Notes: a model not told the origin generated them from the letters alone. Positions 21,415-33,639 are shown, counted from the stretch's first letter. The stretch is DNA of 64,000 bases from Agrypnia vestita (GCA_016648135.1 JADDOH010001969.1:38250-102249), one strand, 5' to 3'. Numbers and translations: made by a program.

Positions 21415-21600
21415 TTTGCGAATTATTTGATTGCTAAGAAAGTAGAAATAATATTTATAGATTTCAAAAAACATTCGACACACTGGAACAAGAGATTTTA
21501 CTGAAGGTGAAGGATAAATATGGAATACGAGGATCACTAAAAAAATCTCTTCTACATGAGTAATATAAACTCGTGAATAGGAGAAAAGCATCATTATGTA
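21415..21600 (+). pseudogene. LINE reverse-transcriptase palm fragment
   Basis: IFIDFKK then, after a one-base frame change near 21466-21471, TFDTLEQEILLKVKDKYGIR, then LVNRRKASLCI. This is RT motif A with the following GIRG and YL-NR-Q-V segment found in LINE ORF2. It has frameshifts and stops; the FADD and GVPQG motifs are not recognisable beyond 21600. Confidence 0.55.
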
Positions 21601-22600
21601 TTAAATAGAAAGAAGTACATACTGTTTACCTATATATAAGAAGAAAAAAAAAGTAATATGCGATAGTCATAATGCAATTATTTGAGACAAATAAACAACA
21701 GTAAAATATTTTTTTCGAGAGAACTTTTTATTTTATTTTGAGAATCAGGAAAAGTACATATTTTTAACAATGAATATAACAATTTGTATTAATTAAAATA
21801 AAACAAATTAAATATAAATCTACATATAATAAATATAAATAAAAATAAAATAAACTAATAATAAGCCAAATATTTAAAAATGAATATAGTAAAGAGTAAA
21901 ATAATGGAAAATTTTAAGCTTTAAGATAATAACAGGATGCAGTATAAATAACATTAAATTTTCAAACTATCTATCACTAAAAAAATATTCTAAAGAATTA
22001 TATAATAAAATGTGTACACAATTAAGTAAAAAGTAAGTAGTATAGTATGATGAACTGTGAAAACTTTTTAAAAAATATTTATATACTACATACATCGGTG
22101 ATCCAGTCGGAAAAATTAAATAAACATGAAAAATTAGTGATCCAAGGGATGATTTTGAGAGAAAAATATAAAGTTTACTGTTAAATTATTGTAAACGGAA
22201 CAAATTCTTTTGAAGAATTCATAACACTGAATTGTCGTTGTGAATTTTCGTATATTACTTTATAATATTTCACAACCCAAATAATTTTCATGATATTGTC
22301 AGTCGCCAAGCTGAATAAAAAAAAAAAAAAATTTCCAAAATTATATTGGTAAATAAGATTGAAACTAGGTTGAACTGATTGATTATAGGAAACGTTCTCT
22401 CTCGAATCTTTTTGTATATATTCGATTTATTCTGTCCTTCGTTTATGTGCAGTTCTTTTCGATTTCATAATCGGTGACATATATTTGAATTATTCATACA
22501 CTGGTAGCTTACGATGCCTCCAGTGATATATTACTTTAAATACAAACATTTTTAAAAACCACTTGAAACAATAAAATATGCCTGTAATTCTGACACAAAG
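21601..22600. other. Very AT-rich interval, nothing recognised
   Basis: Low-complexity A/T with many ATAAATA strings and a 15-base A run near 22318. No features are supported. Confidence 0.4.
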
Positions 22601-22900
22601 TTGTATAAAATTGTTACGTTTAAAATAGTTCAAATATTGTTTAGACCCCACGTGGAAAATTCGGAAATTCTGAGAACGCTGGCCTGGGAAGCCCGAGCCT
22701 GTCCAATAGAGACTGCAGCCAAAAATGCAGTAGGAATTTTGTTCGCATCCCGACCGGACCCGAGTTTAAATATTCATGAGGAAAATGTCTGGGAATCCCA
22801 TTTCCATAGTTGCTTGTATTACTCGCGCCGTACTGCCAGTGAGCTGTTATTGGAATTGTTAGAACATTTCTTGTTTACATGCTATCGTTGTTTTCGCTAA
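22601..22900 (+). other. 99-codon ORF in a GC-richer island
   Basis: The frame is open over 300 bp and covers a block with higher GC than its surroundings. The protein shows no signal peptide or domain I recognise (it includes ILRTLAWEARACPIETAAKN). Inside is GGGAATCCCA at 22791-22800, one base off an insect kappa-B site. It may be a host exon, a decayed gene or conserved regulatory DNA. No repeat partner is visible. Confidence 0.25.
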
Positions 22901-23009
22901 TCTACGTAATACACTTGAATATTATCAAAATTGTATATAAAATATTTTATCTTAATAGTCTTACTTACTGACCTTGAATTAGCTTATAAGTATAATGTAT
23001 TTAATTTTT

Positions 23010-23280
23010 TTTTACGATAAAGTGAAGAATTAAAGAACTAAATGTAAAGCTGTCTGTAGCGTAATATATGAAACAAAGAAAATATGGTTTGACGGAAGAC
23101 CTGGCACGACCAGATAAGTCAAATATTGTAAGATGATTCCGTTGAAGCTTCAACAATCGAATGGCGTGTGGAAGTTATATGAAAGTGGATGAAACAAAAG
23201 TGATGTGCCAGGACAGCGGACTACCTAGGTCCATAGCTGTTTGGATATCCCTATTTCATTATTGAGCGGGTGATTGATAT
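23010..23280 (+). pseudogene. LINE ORF2 C-terminal remnant, family E
   Basis: Diverged copy of 4960-5340: GACCTGGCACGACCAGATAA at about 23098 aligns with the DQINQIL region, followed by a degraded GATTCCGTTGAAGCTTCAAC and GTGCCAGGACAGCGG (CQDR). All frames are interrupted. Confidence 0.5.
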
Positions 23281-25735
23281 GTCAGGTTCAAAGATCTTTT
23301 GGAGAATCCTTAAGAGCTCACAACGTGGCCATCCCATCTCAGTCTGATTTTATTTACTTTACCCACTAGCCACCGACACTAATAATGGCTACTGCGCAGC
23401 TATAGGTGTGTGATTTATCAAGTTCTAGAAAAGAAACAGTAAATGAACCTTTGCGTACCGAACCTTGTGGCGTCGCCCTTTACACGGTGCTGAATGGAAA
23501 GTGAAAAAATTGTCTACCTGATGACTTACGAGTAGAACCGATAGGGGAGCATTCGCTCATGAATTGGTCCTAGGAATGCGGTGGATATCCATTCATTCAG
23601 ATTATCTATCGTCCATTGCTTGCTGTTTTCCATACGAATGAGTTAGTTTTTGAACCTGGTGTGGTAGACCACGCATTGCATACTGCGTTTTAAGCATAAT
23701 AATAATATAGATGATACGTTACCATGTAGGTGTTCGACTTTGACATATTCCCAACCATTTGTATTCTAACCTACAAATGTAACATCAAAAATATGCTTAC
23801 CTGTAGAAAAAATAAAATTTACGTAAGATAATATAAATAAAGATGTGTTTCATCTTAAAGACTCGAATATTAAATAATATTTATTCAATATTTCAACACA
23901 TTAAATAATATTAAACGATTTGGTTAAATTTTAAAGCTATCAAGTGTTTTATTCGCAATCATAATAAAGGTACCTACATGATATCTATCAAAAATTTTTC
24001 AAGCGTTCCGACTAGGTACTGTTCCATTTCTCTTACCTATTGTGCATCTGACAGTTTTTTTTTTGTGATTTAGTTCATTTTGAACTCTTACAAATTGAAC
24101 AAGGGTACGATTTTGGTTCAATCGTGCATTGTAAAATTCTGAGTATTAATTATATTCACTTTATTCCATATTCGGTATTATTTAGACCCTAGCGCTTTAA
24201 TATTCTATGGAGATTCGGAAATCGATACTTGTTTGAACCAAATCAAACACTCTGTTAGCAGAAATAAATGACATCTTATATGATTATGGTGCAACCATAT
24301 AGCTCAAAAAATGATAATATAGGATGTCCATTTTCAAACCAGTATGTGAGTTTTCACCCGTATTTCCTTATTTCTTGTTACTGGGGACGAAGTAAGGATG
24401 ATTTGTATAGCTGTTTATTGCGAATAGTACACAGCGACGAAATAGACCTAGTTTATTTTAAAATCATGTAAATACGAATAGACTTTTATGTAAGTGTTGA
24501 TATATACATGTAACGCTCTGTGTTCTCATTCATATCGTAGAAACTTAACATTAGCAATATAAAAATGTTAAATGTTAGGTTTTCCTAATATTCAAGTAAA
24601 CAAATCGATGAAAATCATTCTTAAGAAAAATAGGCATAGGTAAAATCTTAACAGATTTAAATGAATCACCGAAAATAAAAGATTGAAGCTTAAACAATGG
24701 TTTCCAGATACAACATTTTGAATGATAGAATGTAAAAATACGTTTAAAATAAGATAATATATAACACAGGTATTCTGGGACATAGCACAAGAAATGAAAA
24801 CGATTTATTTCTAATAATTGAATTATAAATTATTCATTTGTATTTACGAAATACGAATTCAAAATGAAATTAAAAAAATACACAAATCTTTTATTATTTA
24901 TATTACAAAGAAATAAAGTAGTAAATAAATTATCAGAAAATAGAAAAAAATCAGCGTTATGCAGACGTCACATCACTAAATAAAAATAAAATCATATCAT
25001 TATAATGAAATATACAAAAATATATGAAGAAAATGTAAGTATTATATTAATAAGGAAAAAACATAATATACTTGCGCAGGGGTAATCAAAACTAATAATA
25101 TATTATAATTTTTTTTTAAAAACCACGTAGAATGCATACTATAAGTTTTCCGGAAACCACCTGTTTCACTGTATACATTAAGTGTACCATATACCTACAT
25201 ACGTAAATTTGAAATGCTTTCAAATACCTTTGGCTCTTTGACTAGTGCTGTGTCCTCCACAGCTGTGTGCATTATTTGTACACAGCATACAATGTGCTAG
25301 GCTCAGGGCTTTCAGTATCAGGAATAACAATAAAAATTCCACCATATTACCGATTTCCGATTAAAGGGGTATTCTTGCCTAGAGGCGTAAATTTAAGTTA
25401 CTTTTTCAAGTGCATTAAAAAAACCCAACAATATTTTAACAATCCATTATTTTACCAGATTTTAATTAATGTTCGAAGAACACAAAAAAATCTAATGAAA
25501 AAAATCAATTTCAAAAAGTTACAGGTTGATAAATTAGGTCTCAAAAAAATAACGCGCCTTGGTTGACAAAATTTCAGCCCTCCTAGTAATTTTGAATAAA
25601 AAAAGATTGATTCTTAAGCAAAAAAAAAAGCCACTAATGTCCGAACTTCGGAGGTCAATTTTTTTTTCGCAAAATAGCGGTGTTTGAAATAAACATTTTT
25701 TACCAGTTTCTTTGACTTTCCGATTTTTTAAAATA
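23281..25735. other. Unassigned interval
   Basis: Several 60- to 99-codon frames (for example 24268-24471, 25267-25566) show no recognisable domain and biased A/T composition. No tRNA-like box, LINE motif or strong inverted repeat was seen. Confidence 0.35.
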
Positions 25736-25885
25736 GAGATGCGAACACGGAATACTTGACATAAATATTCTTACTATTTTCAAATTAAGCTAAACGCTTG
25801 TGCTATGAAAATATGACTAATTTGCTGGTCTGGAGTGAGATACGAACCTTTGGATCACGAGACGAGAGTCCTAACCACAAGTTTG
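25736..25885 (-). repeat. SINE S2, head-truncated
   Basis: AGATGCGAACACGGAATACT to CTGGAGTGAGATACGAACC matches 1257-1430 closely. The head stops at CCTAACCACAAG, where LINE family E sequence begins. Confidence 0.6.
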
Positions 25886-25975
25886 TGTCAGGACAGAAGG
25901 GCGTGATGCTTTATCCTCTCTGCCTACACTCACGGGAAAATGGTATGATGGTAAGTAAGTAAACAAATATATTTT
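25886..25975 (+). pseudogene. LINE family E 3' end
   Basis: GTGTCAGGACAGAAGGGCGT followed by a CTTTATCCTCTCTGCC segment and a GATGGTAAGTAAGTAAA tail: the last codons and 3' microsatellite of the family. It is joined directly to the truncated SINE. Confidence 0.6.
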
Positions 25976-26799
25976 GACCAAAAATTTTCATGTGTGCATC
26001 CTACTAAAGTTTTTCGCCATTCCGATTATGATAATAATACCGGTATAACGTTTTGTTTTTAAACTTGGTTACCGATATACCGTTATTAAAGCTTTGGAAG
26101 CCCTGTCTTGCTCTGTTGTAGACACGGGCATAATGAGAAGCTTCAAACGATGGCGTAGCGAGTTGTTTGTCATGACTATTGATACAATATTATTAGTGCC
26201 CGTATTGGATGTAGCAATATTACTCCAATAAAGACCATGCTAATTAAGGAGCTCGAGTGTAAACAGTGGCATGTTTTAACTGTAAGGACTCTCAAAGGGT
26301 GCAGGATTTTCAAGTTAAATATTTATTTACAGTGTTTGCAAAGATGGTAATGAAAAATATGTTATTCGTGTAGAGACCTCAGCATTTATATTCATTATTA
26401 TTATTGTCATTTGTTTATTATAACTATTTTTTATTTGTTTTTATTATTTACCCTACTCGTTTATTATACACGTCGGTACAGTTAAGGATACAGTGAAAAT
26501 ATTTTACATAAAACTAAAAACAATATTTAATTTACTGAGAAGTTAAATAAATAAAATGTCAAAGTATGTATATAACACTGTACTCGGTGTATATGCCTAA
26601 ATAAATAAAGAATAAAAAAAATTATCCCTTTTTAAAAATCCTTTTATGTTTTTTGAATGTTTCCTCTGAAATATTTTTTCATTTATGTATTAAAAAGAAA
26701 AATAGAGATGCGAACACCGTTTTCTGGCCGAGATTTCGGGGTTCTCGTCTTTCATTTTGTTTAACACAGCATAAGTTTATTTTTCATCATTCTAATATA

Positions 26800-26800
<1 letters not shown>
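25976..26800. other. Unassigned; short SINE S2 end at 26704
   Basis: AGAGATGCGAACACCG at 26704-26719 is the 3' tip of SINE S2. The rest is AT-rich without further signal. Confidence 0.35.
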
Positions 26801-26802
<2 letters not shown>

Positions 26803-26858
<56 letters not shown>

Positions 26859-26877
26859 GTAACAAAATATATATATA
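26803..26877. repeat. (TA)n microsatellite, mariner target
   Basis: Long alternating TA tract, resumed after the mariner at 28162-28183. It offered many TA target dinucleotides. Confidence 0.85.
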
Positions 26878-28161
26878 TTAGGTCCTTACATATGAAATTG
26901 GCGTTTTGCCGTACTGGCAAATTTGATCTCAAATATCTTCTCTTTGGTTAGGAATTCCAAATCCAAATTTATACAGCTATTTACTCATGTATTTGTGTTT
27001 TGAAAATTATGATTCATTTGTTTTTTCCTCAATTGTTTTTTTCTTTGCGTCACTCAGTTTACAAAATGAAAAACTTGAAATATCGCGTTATTTACGAGTA
27101 CGAGTTCCACCGTGGCACCTGTGCTGCAGGATCGGCTCGAAGGATTAATGATGTGTATGGCGACGGTGCCGCAAAAGAAAACACAGTGCGTTTTTGGTTC
27201 CAACGTTTTCATTCTGAAATTTCTACCTGCAGAAGAAGCCCCGTGGACGGCCGGGGACCAAAGTTGATAATGAAGAATTGAAGGCTATTGTGGAAGCGGA
27301 TCCATCGCAAACCACATCCGAGTTAGCTGCAGGCTGCGGTGTTAGTGATAAAACTGTTTTAATCCACTTGAAGCAAATTGGTAAGGTGAAAAAGCTTGAA
27401 AGGTGGGTACCTCACGAATTGAGTGAAGCAAATCAACAAACGCGCGTTGACTGCTGCGTTGCATTACTCAACCGGCACAATAATGAAGGAATTTTAAATC
27501 GAATCATTACCTGTGATGAAAAGTGGATCCTGTACGATAATCGGAAGCGCTCATCGCAATGGCTGAACCCTGCCGAACCAGCCAAACCATGCCCCAAGCG
27601 AAAATTGACTCCAAAAAAGTTACTTGTGAGCGTTTGGTGGACTAGTGCTGGTGTCGTTCACTACAGCTTTCTTAAATCTGGCCAGACGATTACGGCAGAT
27701 GTCTATTGTCAGCAACTGCAAACCATGATGGAAAAGCTAGATGCTAAACAACCGAGGCTGGTTAATCGCTCTAGGCCACTGCTGCTTCATGATAACGCTA
27801 GACCACACACTGCACAACAGACGGCTACCAAATTAGAGGAGCTTCAATTGGAATGTCTAAGACATCCACCGTACTCTCCGGACCTTGCCCCAACAGATTA
27901 CCATTTTTTTCGAAATTTGGATAACTTCTTGCAAAGGAAAAAATTCAACTCCGATGGGGCAGTCCAAACCGCCTTCAAAGATTTTATTGATTCCCGTCCG
28001 AATGGTTTTTTTAGTAAAGGGATCGATGAACTACCTATGAGATGGCAAAAGTGCATAGATAGCAATGGTACATACATTGATTAAATAAATATATTATAAT
28101 AAAAAAAATCGGCTTTATGTTCCTCCCATACTAAACGCCAATTTCATATGTAAGGACCTAA
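26878..28161 (+). mobile_element. Mariner element, 1284 bp
   Basis: Perfect 29-bp terminal inverted repeats (26878-26906 and 28133-28161) starting TTAGGTCCTTACATATGAAA, flanked by TA at 26876-26877 and 28162-28163. Length and structure are those of Tc1/mariner DD34D elements. One transposase gene lies inside, broken by a single frameshift. A second copy with the same terminus begins at 63751. Confidence 0.93.
27066..28084 (+). pseudogene. Mariner transposase, one frameshift
   Basis: A cut-and-paste DNA transposase acting in the nucleus on the element's terminal repeats. The N-terminal helix-turn-helix part starts at ATG 27066 (FHRGT, INDVYGDG, TVRFWFQRF). The frame is lost by an apparent one-base deletion near 27213-27217 and resumes to the stop at 28082-28084. 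The C-terminal part carries WVPHEL and the catalytic aspartates in TCDEKW, LLHDNARPH and YSPDLAPTDYHFF; exactly 34 residues separate the last two, i.e. DD34D. Total length would be near the 340-350 residues usual for the family. The break leaves this copy non-autonomous, but all other motifs look intact, so loss was recent. An upstream ATG at 27000 is in frame, but 27066 fits the family start better. Confidence 0.92.
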
Positions 28162-28189
28162 TATATATATATATATATATATAATGAGA

Positions 28190-28940
28190 GAAAACATTTA
28201 AATGGTTTTATTTTTTGGTTGTATTTATATATTGTATCGTTTAACTTATTATTAAGGAACTGTTTCACAATTAAATAAAGAAATAGTTTTGAGTTTTAGT
28301 GACTTATAAGTTATTTGGAGAGTAAGCCGCTCTTCAAAAAATATAATTTTATTTTTTTATAAAAAGAATATTATATATATATACATATCAATTATCTTTG
28401 TATCTATCTGTCTATAACATGCTGAAAATGGTATAATCTTAAATATTAATATTATTTTTATCTACACAAGTCATATTATGACACATTTTTACAACACACT
28501 ACACACATGCCCTAACACAGCTTCGACAATTAGTGAAAAATTGTTCATGTTGAAAAATCATAAAAATTATTAGCCATCCGTTATTGAAGATATAAAAGTT
28601 ATCCTAGAAGAATGATATATTTCATGAATTTACTGTTTATTCATACTTTTGTTTTCACTAAACAAAATGTTGAATTCAACAATGAAGGAAATTGTAACTT
28701 TTTGAAATGCAAAGAATTTTTTTCCTTATTTTTATGCTGTTATTCTAGTGGATAAGAATCGAGCGAAGTTTTAGTAAGGAAAAGTATCTACCTACATTAT
28801 TAAAAACTGAATTAATTTGTTTATTATTTGTTTTTAACTGTTCAAGGGTACAATTTTGGGTGGTATGGTTTTAGTCATAGTTAATTACAATAAAATTCTA
28901 CAAAGTTAATCACGAATATTTCGAAATATTGATTTTATTT
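28190..28940. other. No recognisable feature
   Basis: AT-rich with TA runs near 28370. Nothing else was seen. Confidence 0.35.
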
Positions 28941-28944
28941 TAAG

Positions 28945-29115
28945 AAATATGAGCATACACGCAATACATGTGACATAATTAATTTTACTTTTTTTTTTAA
29001 ACTAAGCATAACTTAACACTTATCTATACGTATGGTGATCGTGGGACTAATCTGGTAGTTTCCTGGAATGAAACATGAACCTTTGACTTCTAGGCAAACC
29101 TTTCACCACTAGAGC
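28945..29115 (-). repeat. SINE S2, diverged copy
   Basis: The order GAGCATACACGCAATACATG, AAGCATAACTTAACACTTA, then ATGAAACATGAACCTTTGAC parallels 1257-1430 with many changes. The tRNA-like head is decayed. Confidence 0.45.
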
Positions 29116-29119
29116 AATA

Positions 29120-29910
29120 AGCATTTCACTGAAATTCAATTGAAAACCATTTATACAAACCAAAATAAGCATTTTAATTTTTATTCAGAAAACTAACCAA
29201 AGATAATGCATAATAGTAGGTTGTGTACCCCATACTATATGTAAGAGATAGAATTTTTTTTGTACCATTTTTTTTTACTCGCAGACAATCATAAAACCAT
29301 GAATGACACTGACAGTGCTAGAGCAATGAAAAAAAAATTGTACGATAGTGAAAAAAATTGTAAAAATATAATTTAAATAGGTGCGCTCTTTTGGAATCAC
29401 ATGAGCAGGATCGCGTTACAATTTTTACTACTTTTAAAATCACGTATTATTTTTATATATTTATATTGTAGCATAATTCAATATTACTATCAATTTCAAT
29501 TTCAGTATTTACTCTGAGTAATTGCTCATTTTGTTAATGTAAATTGTACATTTTTGAGAATTTTTTCTGAGAAATGGAAAATTAAATAAATATTTCCCGT
29601 CATTGCGATTAATAATAATTTCCGAGAATATTTTGAGTGCCACACAGTTATAATCCTCAGGCTCATGCCAATTTGGTTTTCCTCTAATTCTGAGAATAAT
29701 TAATTCAGGCAGACGAATTTCCTTACCTTACAATTTGAAGAAATGAAGATTTTATAGCTGATTATATACGAATATTATGGTAATTTTGAAATGCTGTATC
29801 ATTGAATACTTAAAAAAGTACAAAATAATTAAGAATATTATTACAAAAGGAAAAGCAAATGTCTATGGCTAAAATAATTACGAAAAAGGGAAAACATCTC
29901 AATTATAATA
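29120..29910. other. No recognisable feature
   Basis: AT-rich, no ORF above 60 codons, no structure noted. Confidence 0.35.
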
Positions 29911-29914
29911 ATTT

Positions 29915-30130
29915 AGTTGTTTGTCCGTCTGTATGTACGTAAATTCATATAACGTCCGTACTTTCGTTCGAATTTACGGCTAAAAAAACTAAATTTATCA
30001 GCCGGAGATGGGGCTTGAACTCCGAGCCAGCAAACACTAACCGGCCGCAACTTAACGATGTTGCTACGGCCAAGTCAGCATGAACCGTCAAAAATACAAT
30101 ACATATAGGACTTAGCAAAGACGCGAACCG
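29915..30130 (-). repeat. SINE S1 copy
   Basis: GTTTGTCCGTCTGTATGTAC (29918) and GGAGATGGGGCTTGAACTCC (30004), followed by a CGTCAAAAATACAATACATA stretch, match the S1 layout. The minus strand carries the tRNA-like head with box B around 30010-30025. Confidence 0.6.
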
Positions 30131-30589
30131 TTTATACGTATAAAAAATATCAAAGGGCGGACAATATATTTTGTAAAAAATCTTTAATTACACTGGCTTT
30201 ATAAATATTTTTACCAAGACCAGCGACATTTCCAATATTATGTTTTGATACCTGGCTCTCACTCAGGAGGTTCAGGTTCGGTTCCCATTACCACAATAAA
30301 TTTTTCTCATTTTATTTTTGATTTTATTTTGTATATATTTTTTATTTATAATATTAATTATGTCATTGCTTAAGTGATATTGTCATCAAAGGACAGCATA
30401 GCGTTCAGTTTTATGCTCAATCGTCAGGGTTTAAAATAGGACCATTAACTGGCAGGGGAAAAAAATCAAATATTATTCACACACATTCTTATTGTGAAGT
30501 TGCATTTTTTTCAGAAAAGTGTCCTGTGAAATTTAAAACCAAATTAATTAATCAATTAGAAAGACATACAGAAAAATCAAATCCACGAA

Positions 30590-30680
30590 AAAATATTTGG
30601 CTGCTACCGGATTCGAACCACGTATGTCTTTCTTCTGTCCCGGATAGGATTTTCTAAGTGATTAATTAATTTTGTTTTGA
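30590..30680 (-). repeat. tRNA-like SINE head
   Basis: On minus: GTGGTTCGAATCCGGTAGCA, a perfect B box (GGTTCGAATCC) at about 30610-30625, preceded by CCGGGACAGAAG. No intact A box or acceptor stem was found. Confidence 0.45.
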
Positions 30681-30714
30681 AATTCAAATATTTCGATAAA
30701 AGTTGTTAATGCTA

Positions 30715-31010
30715 TTTCGTGGACGTCGGCTATAAATAAGTGAAAACATATTCTTTAGGAACCGGCATGTAAAAGTACCGCCATTTTTGACGGGTTACAG
30801 CTATCAATTTCGTTTAACGTAAACTAGTTTAAAATAAGCTAGTTTAACATTAACTGATCGTACACCCGTGAAAAACCATAGAATAAAATAATAATTAATA
30901 ACGACCCTTGCGTGACCGAGCCACATAAGCCGCGTAAAGTCACACTCTAATATCTAAAGTTGTCATTCCAGCAAGTTACGACAGACAACGATATTATTAT
31001 ATTTCTATAA
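30715..31010 (-). repeat. SINE S1-related fragments
   Basis: 30715-30800 (GGCTATAAATAAGTGAAAAC to GCATGTAAAAGTACC) matches 34410-34475 in inverse orientation. 30948-31010 (CATTCCAGCAAGTTACGACA) matches 2018-2045. Both belong to the longer S1 unit. Confidence 0.5.
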
Positions 31011-31019
31011 AAAGTACAA

Positions 31020-31845
31020 GAAAAATGTTAAACCAAAATGTAAATGTACCTAACATTCTCTTAAGTCACTTACAAGAAAGTCAGAATCAGAATTTTCATC
31101 ATCATTTACCTGTGAAAACTTTTGGAAAGTATGTGTAATATCACTTAAACCTAATTTTCTAGCCGCAACTATAAAACACCACATAAAACAAAAAAATAAG
31201 TTAATTTATAAGCAAAAATTATCACATAATGATATAAAAAGTACAACAGTGACTTACATATTTTGTTTTATTGGTCGGGAGAAGAGTAAGGCAGGGGAAC
31301 AAGCAGAAGCGAACATTCTACACTAGCAAAATTTTCATATGTACGAAAATAATCACCGCCGTTGTAAAATTTGCAGCGCCGCGCCCGCCAAAGGTTTAAG
31401 AAATTAGTAACAATGTTAAGAAACGTGTTATAGATTAACAAGATAAATGAGATATCCAAGCCCGAATACAGAGTCATCCCTCAATGATTTAAGGGTTAAA
31501 ATACGCTTTAAAATCGTAATTTGCAGTGCAAAGTCAAAGAGAAGATTTTGTATTAAATGTGTATACGAGTAACTATAGGAAAATTATAAATTTAAAAATC
31601 TATATATGGCATTGCTGCATGTCATGCACCACCCTTTAGTTTGACGGAGTTCGTAAACGAGATAATGCAATTTTCTCACTCTATCTGACATCAGCGTAAC
31701 ACATTTACATGTAACGTGTTACCTTTGCATTCAAGAGGTGAAACGAGAACTTGAAATGACGTAACACTTAAGGCTTCGCATCCGAATTCTGTATGCTAAT
31801 ATTGGTTTATCTAATTGTCCTTCTGCGAGGAAGAAATATCATTGT
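31020..31845. other. No recognisable feature
   Basis: A 69-codon minus frame at 31268-31477 has no domain. 31630-31800 is GC-richer and unique. Confidence 0.3.
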
Positions 31846-31849
31846 TTTC

Positions 31850-32105
31850 TTCTTCAAAAACAGCAAAATAATCTTATGGTGACATGATTAGTATAATTAA
31901 TAAAAATAAACTTTGTTTTTACCACTTTTGTATTGAAAAATATCAACATGTTTCAGAGCCCATGGCCCCTTCGTTACATCGATTTTTGAATTGAATTTGT
32001 TAGTATACAATTATATCCTGACGTAAGAGCCATGGGCTCTGAAACATGTTGATATTTTTCATTACAAAAGTGGTGAAAACTAACTTTTTTTTTATTAATT
32101 AAATA
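31850..32105. mobile_element. Inverted pair of F1 hammerhead repeats
   Basis: The minus copy 31850-31975 and plus copy 32005-32105 face away from each other across about 30 bp. The plus copy has CUGACGU (32018-32024; last core A mutated), stem II AGAGCC-AUG-GGCUCU (six pairs), GAAACAUGUUGAUAU and a stem I partner UAUAUC. The minus copy keeps stem II and GAAACAUGUUGAUAU, but its first core half is destroyed. Confidence 0.65.
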
Positions 32106-32129
32106 TTATTGTACTGCAGAACAAAGACG

Positions 32130-32700
32130 TGAAATAATAACTCTTCAATCAATATATGTATAGTGTCTCACAGAGACGAAATTATATTTTTTATGGGAAA
32201 GTAGGTTTAGAAGTCTTTGGGTGTACATAGGGTGTTACAACCTATCGTACGGCTGGCTTAAGTGATCACTTTACACAATTTAACGTTCGCTATTTCCACC
32301 CATGATAGAATACCGTATCACTAAATTTTAGAAGTTGTATATATTTAAATTATATCGCATGTTTCGTATATGTGTTGCAACAATCCTCAGCGCGGCCGGT
32401 AACCAAAGCTTTTTCATTCCCCTAAAATGACCACAGATATCACTATTTTTTATTTTTTGAACATTGTCGTATAATTTAAATATATACAACTTTCAAAATT
32501 AAATTAAGTAGACATGGTATTCTATCATGGGTGGAGACGGCAAACGGTACACTGCGTAAAGTGATCACTTAAGCCAGGCGCACGATAGGTCATAAGCCCA
32601 ATGTACACCGAACGACTTTTATACCAACTTTCCCATAAAAAAATATAATTTCGTCTCTTTGATACATCTATAAATAAATTGATTGATTAATGATGTCCCT
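32130..32700. mobile_element. Large fold-back element of family M
   Basis: The left arm (about 32130-32370) and right arm (about 32465-32700) are inverted copies roughly 230 bp long, sharing for instance GAGACGAAATTATATTTTTT, AAGTGATCACTTTAC, CACCCATGATAGAATACC and GTTGTATATATTTAAATTAT. The roughly 95-bp spacer includes CAGCGCGGCCGGTAACC. No ORF is present. This is the most complete M copy. Confidence 0.7.
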
Positions 32701-32704
32701 GTGA

Positions 32705-33240
32705 CAAAAATCAATTAAAAATTAGGACATACTCAAAATATTCTAATAACTCTTCACTCAATTGTATGTTTTTAAAGTCACCACATATTAAATGAGATTC
32801 TTCAGTGTACGTAAGATTGTACTTATTGATAAACTTTTGAAGACGGGTTTATATTAAATTTCACGATGGTCAAATTTTTAACAAATTCTGCTTGCAGATT
32901 AAAAAATCACCTGTTAAGAGTGTAAGCATGCATTAAGCTTGACCACCTTCATTTTCTTATCAAAAATTGGTGCATTGCGAATTTACTTATAAGATGTATT
33001 ATTAGGTAACCGGAATTTTAACAATGAACCACTTTTCGAGGTCATGCAGCGAAAATATTCGCATTCTACTAAAGCCTCGGCTACTTTATATCATGTCATG
33101 CATGATTAGTTTTAAGAGATTAACATTATTTATTTTTAATGTTTATACAATTGGTGTAGTTAAATATAATAAGGTAATTATTTTACAAATTTTTTCTATT
33201 TACATAAAATACGTATCAAATTAATTTAATTACTATTTTC
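32705..33240. other. No recognisable feature
   Basis: AT-rich. A 66-codon frame at 33024-33224 has no domain. Confidence 0.3.
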
Positions 33241-33264
33241 AAATTAAATCACAAAAAAATAGGC

Positions 33265-33335
33265 TTGAACCAGCGACTACAGGATGAATATACAAGTGTT
33301 CTAATCACTAGACCGCAGTCTAATTTTGTTTTAGA
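33265..33335 (-). repeat. tRNA-like sequence, probable SINE head
   Basis: On minus: GCGGTCTAGTGATTAGAACA (A-box region) and CGCTGGTTCAAGCCTA (B box GGTTCAAGCC) at spacing normal for a tRNA. The anticodon arm is not clearly paired, so a functional tRNA is unlikely. Confidence 0.45.
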
Positions 33336-33639
33336 TTAAGAACATAAATAAATTGTTATATTGTTATTTTTTAATGATACAGCAGACCCTGGGATGCAAT
33401 TACTGTAGAGAAACATATCACATGTGTTTTATTATTTTTCAAGACAATTTAATTTGTTGAAATATGTTATATTACAATAAGTTTCTACCTAAATATTTTT
33501 GTAAAATCACGTTAAAAAATGTACTTTTTATGGTAGATTTTTGACTATTATTAATCTATTAAAGTTTAAAACTGGTAAATTTTAATATAACCGCAAACAA
33601 TTTGTAATAATATAGCGTTTTTCAAATAAAAATCAATTT

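Noticed and set aside
33265..33335. Functional tRNA gene
   Set aside because: A and B boxes are present, but the anticodon stem does not pair convincingly; SINE head is more likely.
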